Shown here: in pieces, positions 1 to 8,562 of the stretch
Layout of the letters: each line of letters starts with the position of its first letter
Numbering within the stretch: position 1 is the first letter of the stretch
NCBI GenBank assembly: GCA_029936675.1
Contig: JAPYSB010000013.1
Span: 1 to 56,288, forward strand
DNA: 56,288 nt
Reading direction: 5' to 3'
Source: Dehalococcoidia bacterium
Lineage (GTDB): Bacteria; Chloroflexota; Dehalococcoidia; Lucifugimonadales; UBA826
Notes under the pieces: generated by a model
Databases searched by the model: none
Told to the model about the DNA's origin: nothing
Seen by the model: the letters and a program-made list of their open reading frames with translations, nothing else
Program-made: the position numbers and the translations under genes

Positions 1-724
1 CTCCAGAAATGGGCAATTTGAATTCCCCTAAAATATCGGCTTCACATAATCCGAATTGAGCATCTGAATCACAAATTTCAGGTAATAGCTCAACTGGGAT
101 ATCAAAAATATCCAGGATTTGTTGAGACCATTCAAGGGCGTTTAAATCAAAGAGCATTGTGCGAGATGCGTTTGTAACATCAGTTACATGATTTTTACCC
201 TTGGTCATATTCCATATAATCCAAGTATCAACAGTCCCAAAGGCCAAACTCCCTTCCTTGGCCCTGTTATATGCCCCTGGAATGGAATCTAATATCCATT
301 TTATTTTGGTTGCTGAGAAATATGGATCTATTGATAATCCTGTTACCCTGGTTATCATTTTGGCCTCAGGAGTGCCAATCATTTCTTGGCATATGTCGGT
401 TGTCCTTCTACACTGCCATACAATTGCTTTGTGTATTGGTATGCCACTTTTCCTATCCCATATCAGAGTGGTTTCTCTTTGGTTTGTTATACCGATGGAA
501 ATTATGTTTTTCAACGAGATTTTAGAGGCCTTAATTACCTCTCGCATACAGGAAAACACACTTTCTAATATCTCCTGTGGGTCATGTTCTACCCAGCCAA
601 GATTTGGGTAAAATTGAGTTATCTCCCTATAGCTGGATGCATACAATTCTCCACGAGAGTTTACCAAAGCCACTGTCGTACCGGTGGTCCCTTGATCAAT
701 TGCGAGGATATATTTTTCTGTCAT
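1..724 (-). CDS. glpK: Glycerol kinase, N-terminal part (runs off the left edge)
   Basis: FGGY-family kinase that phosphorylates glycerol to glycerol-3-phosphate with ATP in the cytoplasm. About 241 N-terminal codons are present with no stop; the rest lies beyond base 1. The start reads MTEKYILAIDQGTTGTT, the phosphate-binding loop of the family. Further in are TNQRETT and AIVWQCRRT, signatures typical of glycerol kinase rather than xylulokinase. The ATG at 724 has GGGGTG a few bases upstream. Several overlapping plus-strand frames here are shadows. The assignment rests on these motifs; substrate choice within FGGY kinases is known from the family only. No glycerol transporter or GlpD gene is visible next to it. 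Confidence 0.9.
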   Translation of the reverse strand, partial: MTEKYILAIDQGTTGTTVALVNSRGELYASSYREITQFYPNLGWVEHDPQEILESVFSCMREVIKASKISLKNIISIGITNQRETTLIWDRKSGIPIHKAIVWQCRRTTDICQEMIGTPEAKMITRVTGLSIDPYFSATKIKWILDSIPGAYNRAKEGSLAFGTVDTWIIWNMTKGKNHVTDVTNASRTMLFDLNALEWSQQILDIFDIPVELLPEICDSDAQFGLCEADILGEFKLPISG

Positions 725-832
725 ATACATCACCCCGTCCTAAAGCTGAAAATTTAGGTGGATTCATATGGTATGGTGAACCTTGGGGATGTCAACATTT
801 TTTTGATCTCAAACGTGTAAATCGGAGACTTC

Positions 833-1213
833 ATGAACAAGCGATCTATAAAAATAAACGCTGGTAACCTTTCGATTGATGCGACTTTGAATCAATCAGA
901 TATGGCTGAGCAAATCTGGAACTCCCTACCTTTATCAGGTACAGCAAACATATGGGGAGATGAAATATACTTTGGCATTCCTGTCACCGCTATCGAGCAT
1001 TCAGGGGCTTCAGATTTGGTGTCATCGGGAGATATTGCATTTTGGCCCCCAGGCAATGCATTTTGTATATTTTTCGGACGAACTCCTGCAAGTACCGATG
1101 ATGAGCCAAGAGCTGCAAGTGCCGTTAATGTATTTGGTCATATCAGCGGTGACGAGAAACTTTTCAGAGGGGTGAGTGGCGGTACAGAAATCAATATTGT
1201 GGTTAAAGGATAA
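833..1213 (+). CDS. Cyclophilin-like fold protein (TM1367/DUF369 type)
   Basis: Small protein of 126 residues resembling the cyclophilin-like family PF04126. Characteristic stretches are LPLSGTANIWGDEIYF near residue 32 and GDIAFWPPGNAFCIFFG near residue 72. Members share the cyclophilin barrel fold, but their biochemical function is not established, and I do not claim prolyl isomerase activity. The gene ends 12 bases before tenA, so the two are probably cotranscribed. The gene upstream, glycerol kinase, is divergent. There is no signal peptide, so it should be cytoplasmic. Confidence 0.8.
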   Translation: MNKRSIKINAGNLSIDATLNQSDMAEQIWNSLPLSGTANIWGDEIYFGIPVTAIEHSGASDLVSSGDIAFWPPGNAFCIFFGRTPASTDDEPRAASAVNVFGHISGDEKLFRGVSGGTEINIVVKG

Positions 1214-1225
1214 CCGGATATCATA

Positions 1226-1888
1226 ATGAGCTACACTAAGTTACTTCGAGAAGAAGCTGATCACCTTTGGGAAAAAGAATTCATGCACCCCTTTGTTCAA
1301 GGAATAGGGGATGGAACTCTTGCTCTTGAAAAATTTCAACATTATATGAAGCAAGATTATTTATTTCTGATTGAATTTTCTAAAGTCATATCTCTTGCCA
1401 TCGCAAAATCAAAACATCTTGATGATATGGGTTGGTTTGCCACACTGTTGAATGAAACCTTGAACACCGAAATGGCTCTTCATGTCAGTTTTTGCCAAGA
1501 TTTCAATATCCAGCAAAAAGACCTTTTAGCTACAAAGATGTCGCCGGCCACCCATGCATACACAAGGCATCTTTTGGAGATAGGATATTCAGGATCCACA
1601 CCTGAAATAGCCACTGCTATATTACCGTGTTCATGGGGTTACTCAGAGATCGGGAAGCGTTTATTTAAACAAGGGTTGCCACAAAATAATCCTCTATATT
1701 CAAGATGGATCGAAATGTACAACTCTGAAGAATTTGAGGAACTGGCCTTATGGATTCGCAATTTTATCGATCGCGAAGCAAAAATTATGACGCCCGCTAA
1801 CCAAGGAACCCTAAAAGATATTTTCTTCACCAGCACTCGATACGAATATAATTTTTGGAATTCTGCCTACATTTTAGAAACTTGGTGA
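1226..1888 (+). CDS. tenA: TenA family aminopyrimidine aminohydrolase / thiaminase II
   Basis: 220 residues, the usual TenA length. TenA enzymes hydrolyse the amino group of 4-amino-5-aminomethyl-2-methylpyrimidine during salvage of degraded thiamine, and some cleave thiamine. The catalytic residues fall at the Bacillus TenA positions: Asp44 in KQDYLF and Cys135 in LPCSWGYSEIG, with Glu207 near the C terminus (YEYNFW) in the expected acid position. All three are intact, so the protein is probably active. It follows the cyclophilin-like gene by 12 bases. No other thiamine gene is in the window, so salvage rather than de novo synthesis is likely its role; a TenA homologue with another amine substrate is possible. 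Confidence 0.88.
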   Translation: MSYTKLLREEADHLWEKEFMHPFVQGIGDGTLALEKFQHYMKQDYLFLIEFSKVISLAIAKSKHLDDMGWFATLLNETLNTEMALHVSFCQDFNIQQKDLLATKMSPATHAYTRHLLEIGYSGSTPEIATAILPCSWGYSEIGKRLFKQGLPQNNPLYSRWIEMYNSEEFEELALWIRNFIDREAKIMTPANQGTLKDIFFTSTRYEYNFWNSAYILETW

Positions 1889-1933
1889 AGGCCAATTAGC
1901 CAATCTGATATTTCCTAAAGTAATAACAATTCT

Positions 1934-1958
1934 TTGACTTATCATTATATGGTATACT
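1934..1958 (+). promoter_or_regulatory. Candidate extended -10 promoter for the small zinc-type protein gene
   Basis: TG-G-TATACT at 1950-1958 is an extended -10 motif about 50 bases before the GTG start at 2008. A TTGACT lies at 1934-1939 but is only 13 bases away, too close for a standard -35, so the extended -10 would carry recognition. It lies after the tenA stop and gives the small gene its own transcription start. Confidence 0.45.
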
Positions 1959-2007
1959 AAGAAACCTCAAGATAAGAACGTATTAAAGAACAGCAGAGGC
2001 GGTTATT

Positions 2008-2271
2008 GTGGCCAAGATAGATTCGATAGATATAGCGGAACCCGTAAGTGAAAAAACATGCTTTCACCACTGGATCATAGGTGATCCCGATGGACCTACT
2101 AGTTCAGGAAAATGTAAACTCTGTGGTACCCAAAGAGATTTCATGAATTATTTTGAAGGCTCATCTTGGGGATCTGATATCTCCTTAGACCAGTTAGGAA
2201 AGTCTACTGGTGCCACCAGAGAAGCATCTTATGTTAGTGTTGCCCCCCGCGTCACTGATGATGAGGAATAA
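2008..2271 (+). CDS. Small CxHH...CxxC putative zinc-binding protein
   Basis: 87 residues starting at GTG 2008. The core is Cys18-Phe-His20-His21-Trp, then GDPDGPTSSGKC, then Cys36-x2-Cys39-Gly; these could bind one zinc. After the core the chain is polar and ends in acidic residues. Small proteins with this H-W ... CKLCG pattern are, to my knowledge, frequent in Chloroflexota, with no assigned function. It has its own likely promoter and stands convergent to cofE, three bases from that gene's stop. The function is unknown. Confidence 0.7.
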   Translation: MAKIDSIDIAEPVSEKTCFHHWIIGDPDGPTSSGKCKLCGTQRDFMNYFEGSSWGSDISLDQLGKSTGATREASYVSVAPRVTDDEE

Positions 2272-2274
2272 TAA

Positions 2275-3036
2275 CTAACGAAAGAGATCGTTTTCCTTTG
2301 GTCTCAGCAAGGATTCCCCATTTAAGCTTTCAGGTTTGAATTCGCATCCCCTTATCAGGACCACCGGAATGTTTAAGGACTTTCCAGTAACTAACTCTGA
2401 GGCCGCGGCTAATTCATCTGCAACAGCTATCGTGGTTACCTTAAGTATTTTGCCGACGGCATCGACGGTGTCTTTGTAGTCTATGTAAGGACTCATTCCT
2501 GCGCATCCAATGGCAAAATTTACGTGTCCATCCCTCCAGGGACGGCCGAATGTGTCTGAAATTATGACACCGATTGAGTTTGTATCTGATAAATTTTTCA
2601 GATCTTTGAGAATTTTTTTGGCGGAAGCATTTGAATCTCTAGGTAAAAGAGCAATTTTAGTGTCTCCCTCTATGTTAGAAGAGTCAATGCCTGCGTTGGC
2701 ACAAATGAAACCATGAATACTCTCTGTTATCAAAACCCCTCTATCAAAATCTGTTCTTACAATCTCCGATGACTGTTCCAAGATCATTTGAACCAATCTT
2801 GGGTCTTTCCTAAGTTTATCCGCCAACTCCAAGGCCTCAGAGGTAGGAATGACATCCAGCAAATCACGAACCATCCCTTCAACTTTGGAAACAACTTTCT
2901 GAGTAACTACTATTACATCTCCGGGTTTTATGCCTTCAGCGGAGGAGAGCGCAGATTCGTAAATCAATTTTGGCAAATCGTGCGAAGTATCGAATTCAGG
3001 CAGACCATGCAGACCTATAATTTCTATATTTCCCAT
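2275..3036 (-). CDS. cofE: Coenzyme F420-0:L-glutamate ligase
   Basis: 253 residues, the size of stand-alone CofE. The enzyme adds glutamates to F420-0 with GTP, giving the polyglutamylated F420 used by hydride-transfer oxidoreductases. Family hallmarks are KPGDVIVVTQKVVSKVEG near residue 38, HGFICANAGID near 108, IISDTFGRPWRDG near 158 and an Ala-rich ADELAAASELV near 207. It is divergent from the lyase/folB pair. Its presence says the cell makes F420, consistent with the luciferase-like oxidoreductases at 37.7 kb and further on. No FbiB-type C-terminal domain is fused, and the other F420 genes (cofC, cofD, cofG/H) are not in the window. Confidence 0.93.
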   Translation of the reverse strand: MGNIEIIGLHGLPEFDTSHDLPKLIYESALSSAEGIKPGDVIVVTQKVVSKVEGMVRDLLDVIPTSEALELADKLRKDPRLVQMILEQSSEIVRTDFDRGVLITESIHGFICANAGIDSSNIEGDTKIALLPRDSNASAKKILKDLKNLSDTNSIGVIISDTFGRPWRDGHVNFAIGCAGMSPYIDYKDTVDAVGKILKVTTIAVADELAAASELVTGKSLNIPVVLIRGCEFKPESLNGESLLRPKENDLFR

Positions 3037-3061
3037 AAGTTAATATCCTCTAAATCCTTAA

Positions 3062-3070
3062 TGTTATACT
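3062..3070 (+). promoter_or_regulatory. Candidate extended -10 in the cofE / lyase divergent gap
   Basis: TG-T-TATACT at 3062-3070 fits an extended -10 for the plus-strand lyase gene, with its start 57 bases on. The opposite strand of the same bases reads GTATAAC, a fair -10 towards cofE. The two divergent transcripts could therefore use overlapping -10 sites. I see no good -35 on either strand. Confidence 0.35.
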
Positions 3071-3126
3071 CGCGAAACCATTATTACGTTAATTCCCAAC
3101 ATTTTCACACCCAGGAGGTTTTTTCT

Positions 3127-4002
3127 TTGATTTATCTGAGAAGTTTACTATTTGTCCCCGGAAACCAGCCAAACATGCTAACCAAGGCTGCTTCCTTTTC
3201 TCCTGATGCTTTTGTGCCAGATATGGAGGATTCTGTAGCATGGGACGATAAATCACAAGCAAGAGAAACTGTCTCAGCCAATCTAGAAATGCTGGCAAAT
3301 ACCGGTAAGAAAGTTATTCCCAGAATAAATTCATTAGATACTGGTCTTTGCAAGGCTGATTTAGCGGCTATCGTCGGACCACACATTTATGGAGTGTCTG
3401 TCGGAAAAATCAACACGCCTGCTGATGTGACAATCATCTCAGACACTATTGCTCGATTGGAAACTGAGCGTGGTATCACAAAGGGGTGTACCAAACTAGT
3501 GCTCTGGATAGAAACGGCCTTAGGGATTTTGAATGCCCATCAAATACTATCTTCAGACGCCCGTATAAAAGCCGCCGCATTCGGGGCAGAAGATTTCACC
3601 AACGATATGGGAATCGAACGAAATGAAGACGACCGTGAGATACTTTTTCCGAGAAGCCAGATAGCCATAGCCGCAAGGGCCGCTGGCGTTCTGGCCTTGG
3701 ACACCCCGTTTTTCGGCTTTAGGGATCCAGATAATTTAAAAATAGATTCCGAACAATCTAAGGCAATCGGTTTTAAAGGAAAATTCGCAATACACCCATT
3801 GCAGGTAGACATTATTAACCATTGTTTCTCACCTTCCAGTGAAGAAATAGCGCATGCCATGGAAGTTATTCAGGTTTTTGAGGAAGCAGCAGAAAAAGGT
3901 AGGGGCTCCACTTCTTTGAACGGTCAAGTGGTGGACGTGCCCGTTGTTAAAAGGGCGGAATCCCTCCTTAATCAAGCCAGGCAAATGGAAATTATTTCTT
4001 GA
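3127..4002 (+). CDS. HpcH/HpaI aldolase / citrate lyase beta-like (CitE-like) C-C lyase
   Basis: CitE-like TIM-barrel protein of 291 residues. The start is taken as TTG 3127 because AGGAGG sits eight bases upstream at 3113-3118 and translation then begins with the family signature RSLLFVPGNQPNML; a longer upstream reading frame exists but lacks similarity. Family members cleave or condense acyl-CoA thioesters such as malyl-, citramalyl- or citryl-CoA using magnesium. Metal and substrate motifs include PDMEDSV near residue 31, a Glu in WIETALG and GAEDFTNDMG. No citrate lyase alpha or gamma subunit is nearby, so a stand-alone malyl/citramalyl-CoA lyase-type activity is more likely than citrate lyase; the substrate is unresolved. 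The stop overlaps folB. Confidence 0.82.
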   Translation: MIYLRSLLFVPGNQPNMLTKAASFSPDAFVPDMEDSVAWDDKSQARETVSANLEMLANTGKKVIPRINSLDTGLCKADLAAIVGPHIYGVSVGKINTPADVTIISDTIARLETERGITKGCTKLVLWIETALGILNAHQILSSDARIKAAAFGAEDFTNDMGIERNEDDREILFPRSQIAIAARAAGVLALDTPFFGFRDPDNLKIDSEQSKAIGFKGKFAIHPLQVDIINHCFSPSSEEIAHAMEVIQVFEEAAEKGRGSTSLNGQVVDVPVVKRAESLLNQARQMEIIS

Positions 4003-4376
4003 TGAACCACCAAGACCAAATCATACTGAAAGGCATGAATTTTTACGGATATCATGGTGTCAATCCGGAGGAGCGTTTGGTAGGGCAAAAGTTTGTTGTT
4101 GATATAACTGTAGGGTGCTCCTTATTGAAACCGTCCGTATCAGACATGGTTTACGATACGGTCAGCTACTCCGATTTATTTAAAACTGTAAAATCGATTG
4201 TGGAAGGGCAACCTCATAATCTCCTTGAAAGTGTCGCGAAAAATATTTCCGATGCGATATTTCTCAACTATGATATTGAAACAATATCTGTGACAATTAA
4301 AAAACCAGACGTACCAATAGACGGAGCCAACCTAGATTACGCCGGGATTACCTTAACCCGTAACAAAGGTAAATAA
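4002..4376 (+). CDS. folB: Dihydroneopterin aldolase
   Basis: About 124 residues, the normal FolB size. The enzyme converts 7,8-dihydroneopterin to 6-hydroxymethyl-7,8-dihydropterin and glycolaldehyde in folate synthesis. Family motifs: LKGMNFYGYHGVNPEE at the N terminus, with the active-site Tyr and Glu, then DTVSYSDL, LLESVAKNISDAIF, and the C-terminal VTIKKPDVPIDGA with the catalytic Lys. I take ATG 4002, which overlaps the upstream stop as TGATG; an in-frame TTG one codon earlier is possible. Such overlap suggests translational coupling to the lyase gene. No other folate genes are near. Confidence 0.92.
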   Translation: MNHQDQIILKGMNFYGYHGVNPEERLVGQKFVVDITVGCSLLKPSVSDMVYDTVSYSDLFKTVKSIVEGQPHNLLESVAKNISDAIFLNYDIETISVTIKKPDVPIDGANLDYAGITLTRNKGK

Positions 4377-4398
4377 AATTCATTTCAGAGGGTTTAGA

Positions 4399-5799
4399 GT
4401 GCCAGAAAATCTACCAAAAACATTAGGCGCATTAGTAGAATCGGGTTACAAATCCCGTTCAGTCAAAGAAGAAATTAGAACCAATTTAGTTCAAAGAATT
4501 AGCGATGGCATGGAAGTATTTCCTGGAATAGTTGGATTTGATCAATCCGTTATCCCACAAATACAAAACGCCATTCTTGCTGGGCAAGATATTATTCTGC
4601 TAGGTGAACGGGGGCAGGCCAAGTCAAGAATAATACGACTTTTGGTTGATTTGCTGGATGACCATATCCCGTTTATCCAAGGCTCTGAAATAAATGACGA
4701 TCCGCTCCACCCTATCAGCCAGTACGGCATTGAAATTCTTGCCGAACATAAGAATGATACAAAGCTAAGTTGGCTTTCCAAAGAGGATCGTTATTCGGAA
4801 AAACTTGCTACACCGGATGTTTCAGTGGCTGATTTAATAGGAGAAATTGACCCTATCAAAATAGCCGAAGGGCGATATTTATCGGATGCCTTGGCAATAC
4901 ATTATGGGATGATACCCCGAACAAATAGAGGGGTGTTCTGTATAAATGAACTTCCAGACCTTACCGAGAGGATACAGGTTAGTTTATTTAATTTAATGCA
5001 AGAACGAGATATTCAAATAAAAGGCCATCAGGTGAGATTACCTTTAGATATGATAATTGTCGCCACCGCCAACCCTGAAGATTACACAAACAGAGGTCGC
5101 ATTATTACCCCTCTCAAAGACAGGTACGGCGCCCAAATCCGGACCCACTACCCAGCTGAAATTTCACAGGAAATGGAAATAGTAAATCAAGAATATAAGA
5201 AGTTCCCTGATTCCGACCAACTAGTTAAAATCCCTAAGTTTATGAAAGACATTATTGGGGAAATAACCCATTTGGCCCGCAGGAGCCCAGAAATAAACCA
5301 AAGATCTGGAGTAAGTCTAAGAGTTTCAATTTCTAATTTTGAAACAATGATCGGACAATCCTTTAGAAGAAGTCTTATCACCAGCTCTGTTTCCTCGCCA
5401 AGGATTAGCGACCTCTCATACCTAATTGCATCAACCATTGGTAAAGTGGAGCTCGAGACCGTGGAGGAAGGTTTAGAAACAAAAATTATTGGTGACATTG
5501 TAGATAGAGCTGTTGCAAATGTATTCGCAAAATATACCGAACCGGATGAATTTAACTTCTTATTGGGAAAATTTGAGGAAGGATTAACCATACAATCTGG
5601 TAGTTCAATATCTGATGATGAATATTTAGAAGCAATTAAAAATACTGAAACGTTGCGACATAAGCTGATTTCGCTGTGTAATCCGATAACAGACAGCAGC
5701 GCAATAATTTCAGCACTTGAGTTCGTCTTAGAAGGATTGTATCTCGGCAGCAAGTTAAGCAAGGATTCACAGAACGGCAACGCGAAATATTTAATATAA
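4399..5799 (+). CDS. AAA+ ATPase of the magnesium-chelatase/MoxR type
   Basis: 466 residues from GTG 4399, with GAGGG just upstream. The Walker A loop GERGQAKSR (near residue 68) has Ala in place of the last Gly, which is typical for this family. The pattern PDVSVADLIGEIDP and the helix-2 insert region RTNRGVFCINELPDLTERIQ hold the Walker B acidic pair, followed by IIVATANPEDYTNRGRIITP and an arginine-finger region LKDRYGAQIRTHYP. Relatives are annotated as magnesium chelatase subunit I-like or sigma-54-interacting, but are thought to work as MoxR-type chaperones paired with a von Willebrand A protein. That partner is absent: valS follows directly. The client is unknown. Confidence 0.82.
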   Translation: MPENLPKTLGALVESGYKSRSVKEEIRTNLVQRISDGMEVFPGIVGFDQSVIPQIQNAILAGQDIILLGERGQAKSRIIRLLVDLLDDHIPFIQGSEINDDPLHPISQYGIEILAEHKNDTKLSWLSKEDRYSEKLATPDVSVADLIGEIDPIKIAEGRYLSDALAIHYGMIPRTNRGVFCINELPDLTERIQVSLFNLMQERDIQIKGHQVRLPLDMIIVATANPEDYTNRGRIITPLKDRYGAQIRTHYPAEISQEMEIVNQEYKKFPDSDQLVKIPKFMKDIIGEITHLARRSPEINQRSGVSLRVSISNFETMIGQSFRRSLITSSVSSPRISDLSYLIASTIGKVELETVEEGLETKIIGDIVDRAVANVFAKYTEPDEFNFLLGKFEEGLTIQSGSSISDDEYLEAIKNTETLRHKLISLCNPITDSSAIISALEFVLEGLYLGSKLSKDSQNGNAKYLI

Positions 5800-5866
5800 G
5801 CTACCCAACATGCCTTACTAACTAATTTAAATTTCTTGATTTGTAATTTTATAGTTCGGAGTAATA

Positions 5867-8539
5867 ATGGCCCAAAATGACAACCCGTTAAATATGTCCC
5901 GAGCATATAGCCCGGCCGATACTGAAAGCAGGATATACAAATTCTGGGAGGACTCTGGGTATTTTAAGCCAGATACCAGTTCGGATAGCCCTCCCTTTGT
6001 CATGATAATGCCTCCCCCTAATGTAACTGGCGAACTTCATATGGGTCATGCGCTGACAGTTGCCATCGAAGACATGATAGTACGTTGGCATCGAATGAAG
6101 GGAGAACCAACTTTATTTTTGCCAGGTACCGATCATGCTGGTATAGCCACTCAAGTGGTAGTCGAACGATTGCTAGCAACAGAAGGCCTTAATCGATATC
6201 AACTTGGCAGAGAAAAATTTGAGGCCCGTATATGGGAATGGGTTGAAACATATGGAACCCGAATCTATGAACAACTTCGTAGACTCGGGACTTCTTGTGA
6301 TTGGTCTAGGAGTAAATTTACACTTGATGAAATACCTAGAGCCGCAGTACGAAAAACATTCGTGGATCTTTATAAGAAGGGATTGATTTATAGAGGAGAA
6401 CGGATAGCTAATTGGTGTCCAAGGTGCTCGACTGCCTTATCTGATCTCGAAGTCAAATATAAGGAAGTCAACGGAAATTTGTATCAAATACGATATCCTT
6501 TTTCAGATGGGTCAGGGTTTCTAGTGGTAGCCACCACGAGACCTGAAACAATGCTGGGAGACACCGCCGTCGCAGTTAATCCGGAAGACGAAAGGTTCAA
6601 AAAATACATAGGGAAAGAAATAAAATTACCCTTAACTAACCGGCTAATACCGATAATAGCTGATGGAGCCGTGGAGGTGGAGTTCGGCACGGGGGCATTA
6701 AAAGTGACTCCCGCACACGACCCAGTTGACTTTGAGATAGGACTCAGAAATAACCTTCCCGTAATAACTGTCATCGGAGACGACGGAAAAATGAATTCTG
6801 CAGCAGGAGAATTTCAGGATCTTGATAGATTCAAATGTAGAACACTGATTGAAGACCAGTTAAAAGCCCAAGGTTTATTGGTAAAAACGGATTCATTCCA
6901 GCATTCTATAGGCCATTGTGACAGATGTGATGAAATCATCGAACCCTTAATATCAAAGCAATGGTATATATCTATGGAATCCTTGGCAGCACCTGCAATA
7001 AAAGCAGTGAAAGAAAACCAAATACGGATCATCCCAGAAAGATTCACTAGCGTATATTTTAACTGGATGGAAAATATTCGAGATTGGCCAGTAAGCAGAC
7101 AGTTATGGTGGGGTCATCAAATACCAGTCTGGTACTGCGAAGATTGTTTGTCCGAAACTGTCACCAACGAGGATCCTCAAGCTTGTAAATCCTGCGGCTC
7201 ATCGCAGATACAACAAGACCAAGACGTACTCGATACCTGGTTTAGCTCTGGATTATGGACACATTCGACACTCGGGTGGCCTAATGACACTGAAGATTTG
7301 AAATCTTTCTACCCCGGTTCGGTGATGGAAACAGGATACGATATCCTGTTTTTCTGGGTGGCAAGGATGATTATGTTAGGAATATCAAATATGGGCCAGA
7401 TACCATTTCACACGATTTATCTTCATGGCCTTGTTTTAGACCCAGAGGGGGTAAAGATGAGCAAAACTAAAGGCAATGTACTCAACCCCCTCGATCTGAT
7501 AGATGAATACGGAGCAGACGCGGTACGGTTTGCACTAACGACCGGCACATCTGCCGGAAATAATCTAAGAATGAACGAGCAGAAACTTGAATCAAGTCGT
7601 AATTTCGCCAACAAGCTGTGGAATGCATCCAGGTTTGTTATTTCAAATCTCAACCAAAGAGAAGCTCCTATCAAATTTTCCAAACCTGAAAACATCTTAA
7701 ATCGACACGATAAATGGATACTTTCACGGCTTGACCAGGTGACTCAGGATGTGAACCGCTTGATGGAGGATTTTCAATTTGGTGAAGCTCAAACACATAT
7801 TCACGATTTTCTTTGGAATGAATATTGTGACTGGTACATTGAATTAACGAAGGGCAGGTTGAAAGCCCAAGATGTTGAATCCCCATTATCTATTTTGGCA
7901 TACATTCTAGAGCGGACGCTCAGGTTATTACACCCGTTCTTGCCATTTGTTACGGAGGAAATTTGGGCTAATTTATGTAAATCATTGGATACACCGGAAG
8001 ATTGGCCCAACTCTTTAATCACCGCAGAGTATCCCGTTATTTCCACAACAACAATTGACGAATCCAGCATCATAGAAATGGGTAAATTGATCGATTTTAT
8101 CCGGGCGATAAGGAACATGAAATCTGAATTAAACATTCAACAGAGGCAAAAGATAGAATGCAGAATTGCGTCCGAAATGGAATCAAGCTTGGTGAAGGCT
8201 GAAAAATCCACTCTGGAAAACTTCGCAGGGCTTTCCATTTCAGAAATTAGCGATTCACACTTGCTTCAAGTGCACAGCGGAGAAATCCCTATAGTAGAAA
8301 ATCTGGGCACAGCTTATATCTCCTTAGGAGAGGGCGGGGATTTAGGTGACGAATTAGAACGCCTTCGGGCCGAGCAGAATGAACTGTCAAAATACATTTC
8401 ATCTTTAACTAAACGTTTATCCAATCAATCTTTTATCGACAAAGCACCCGAAGAAGTTGTTGAAAAAGAAAAGGGAAGACTGAAAAGATCCACTGATCGA
8501 GAAATACGAATAAATGAAATACTTGAGACTTTAAATTAA
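5867..8539 (+). CDS. valS: Valyl-tRNA synthetase
   Basis: 890 residues, full length for bacterial ValS. It charges tRNA-Val and edits misactivated threonine. The class I signatures are PPPNVTGELHMGHAL at residues 49-63 (HIGH motif as HMGH) and GVKMSKTKGN near residue 530 (KMSKS motif). Between them are the editing domain (VVATTRPETMLGDTAV) and a zinc-type CEDCLSE...CKSCG segment. The C terminus carries the coiled-coil tRNA-binding arm, rich in Glu and Lys. The start ATG 5867 has GGAG seven to ten bases upstream. It is convergent with secA, 23 bases away. No T-box leader is seen. Confidence 0.97.
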   Translation: MAQNDNPLNMSRAYSPADTESRIYKFWEDSGYFKPDTSSDSPPFVMIMPPPNVTGELHMGHALTVAIEDMIVRWHRMKGEPTLFLPGTDHAGIATQVVVERLLATEGLNRYQLGREKFEARIWEWVETYGTRIYEQLRRLGTSCDWSRSKFTLDEIPRAAVRKTFVDLYKKGLIYRGERIANWCPRCSTALSDLEVKYKEVNGNLYQIRYPFSDGSGFLVVATTRPETMLGDTAVAVNPEDERFKKYIGKEIKLPLTNRLIPIIADGAVEVEFGTGALKVTPAHDPVDFEIGLRNNLPVITVIGDDGKMNSAAGEFQDLDRFKCRTLIEDQLKAQGLLVKTDSFQHSIGHCDRCDEIIEPLISKQWYISMESLAAPAIKAVKENQIRIIPERFTSVYFNWMENIRDWPVSRQLWWGHQIPVWYCEDCLSETVTNEDPQACKSCGSSQIQQDQDVLDTWFSSGLWTHSTLGWPNDTEDLKSFYPGSVMETGYDILFFWVARMIMLGISNMGQIPFHTIYLHGLVLDPEGVKMSKTKGNVLNPLDLIDEYGADAVRFALTTGTSAGNNLRMNEQKLESSRNFANKLWNASRFVISNLNQREAPIKFSKPENILNRHDKWILSRLDQVTQDVNRLMEDFQFGEAQTHIHDFLWNEYCDWYIELTKGRLKAQDVESPLSILAYILERTLRLLHPFLPFVTEEIWANLCKSLDTPEDWPNSLITAEYPVISTTTIDESSIIEMGKLIDFIRAIRNMKSELNIQQRQKIECRIASEMESSLVKAEKSTLENFAGLSISEISDSHLLQVHSGEIPIVENLGTAYISLGEGGDLGDELERLRAEQNELSKYISSLTKRLSNQSFIDKAPEEVVEKEKGRLKRSTDREIRINEILETLN

Positions 8540-8562
8540 CTCGCTAGAAACTTGATTTGGGA

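Noticed and set aside
201-867. Plus-strand open frames at the left end
   Set aside because: They lie antisense to the glycerol kinase frame, which has unmistakable FGGY motifs; they are shadows.
2788-3126. Upstream extension of the CitE-like reading frame into cofE
   Set aside because: The AGGAGG at 3113 and the family start at TTG 3127 define the gene; the extension is antisense to cofE.
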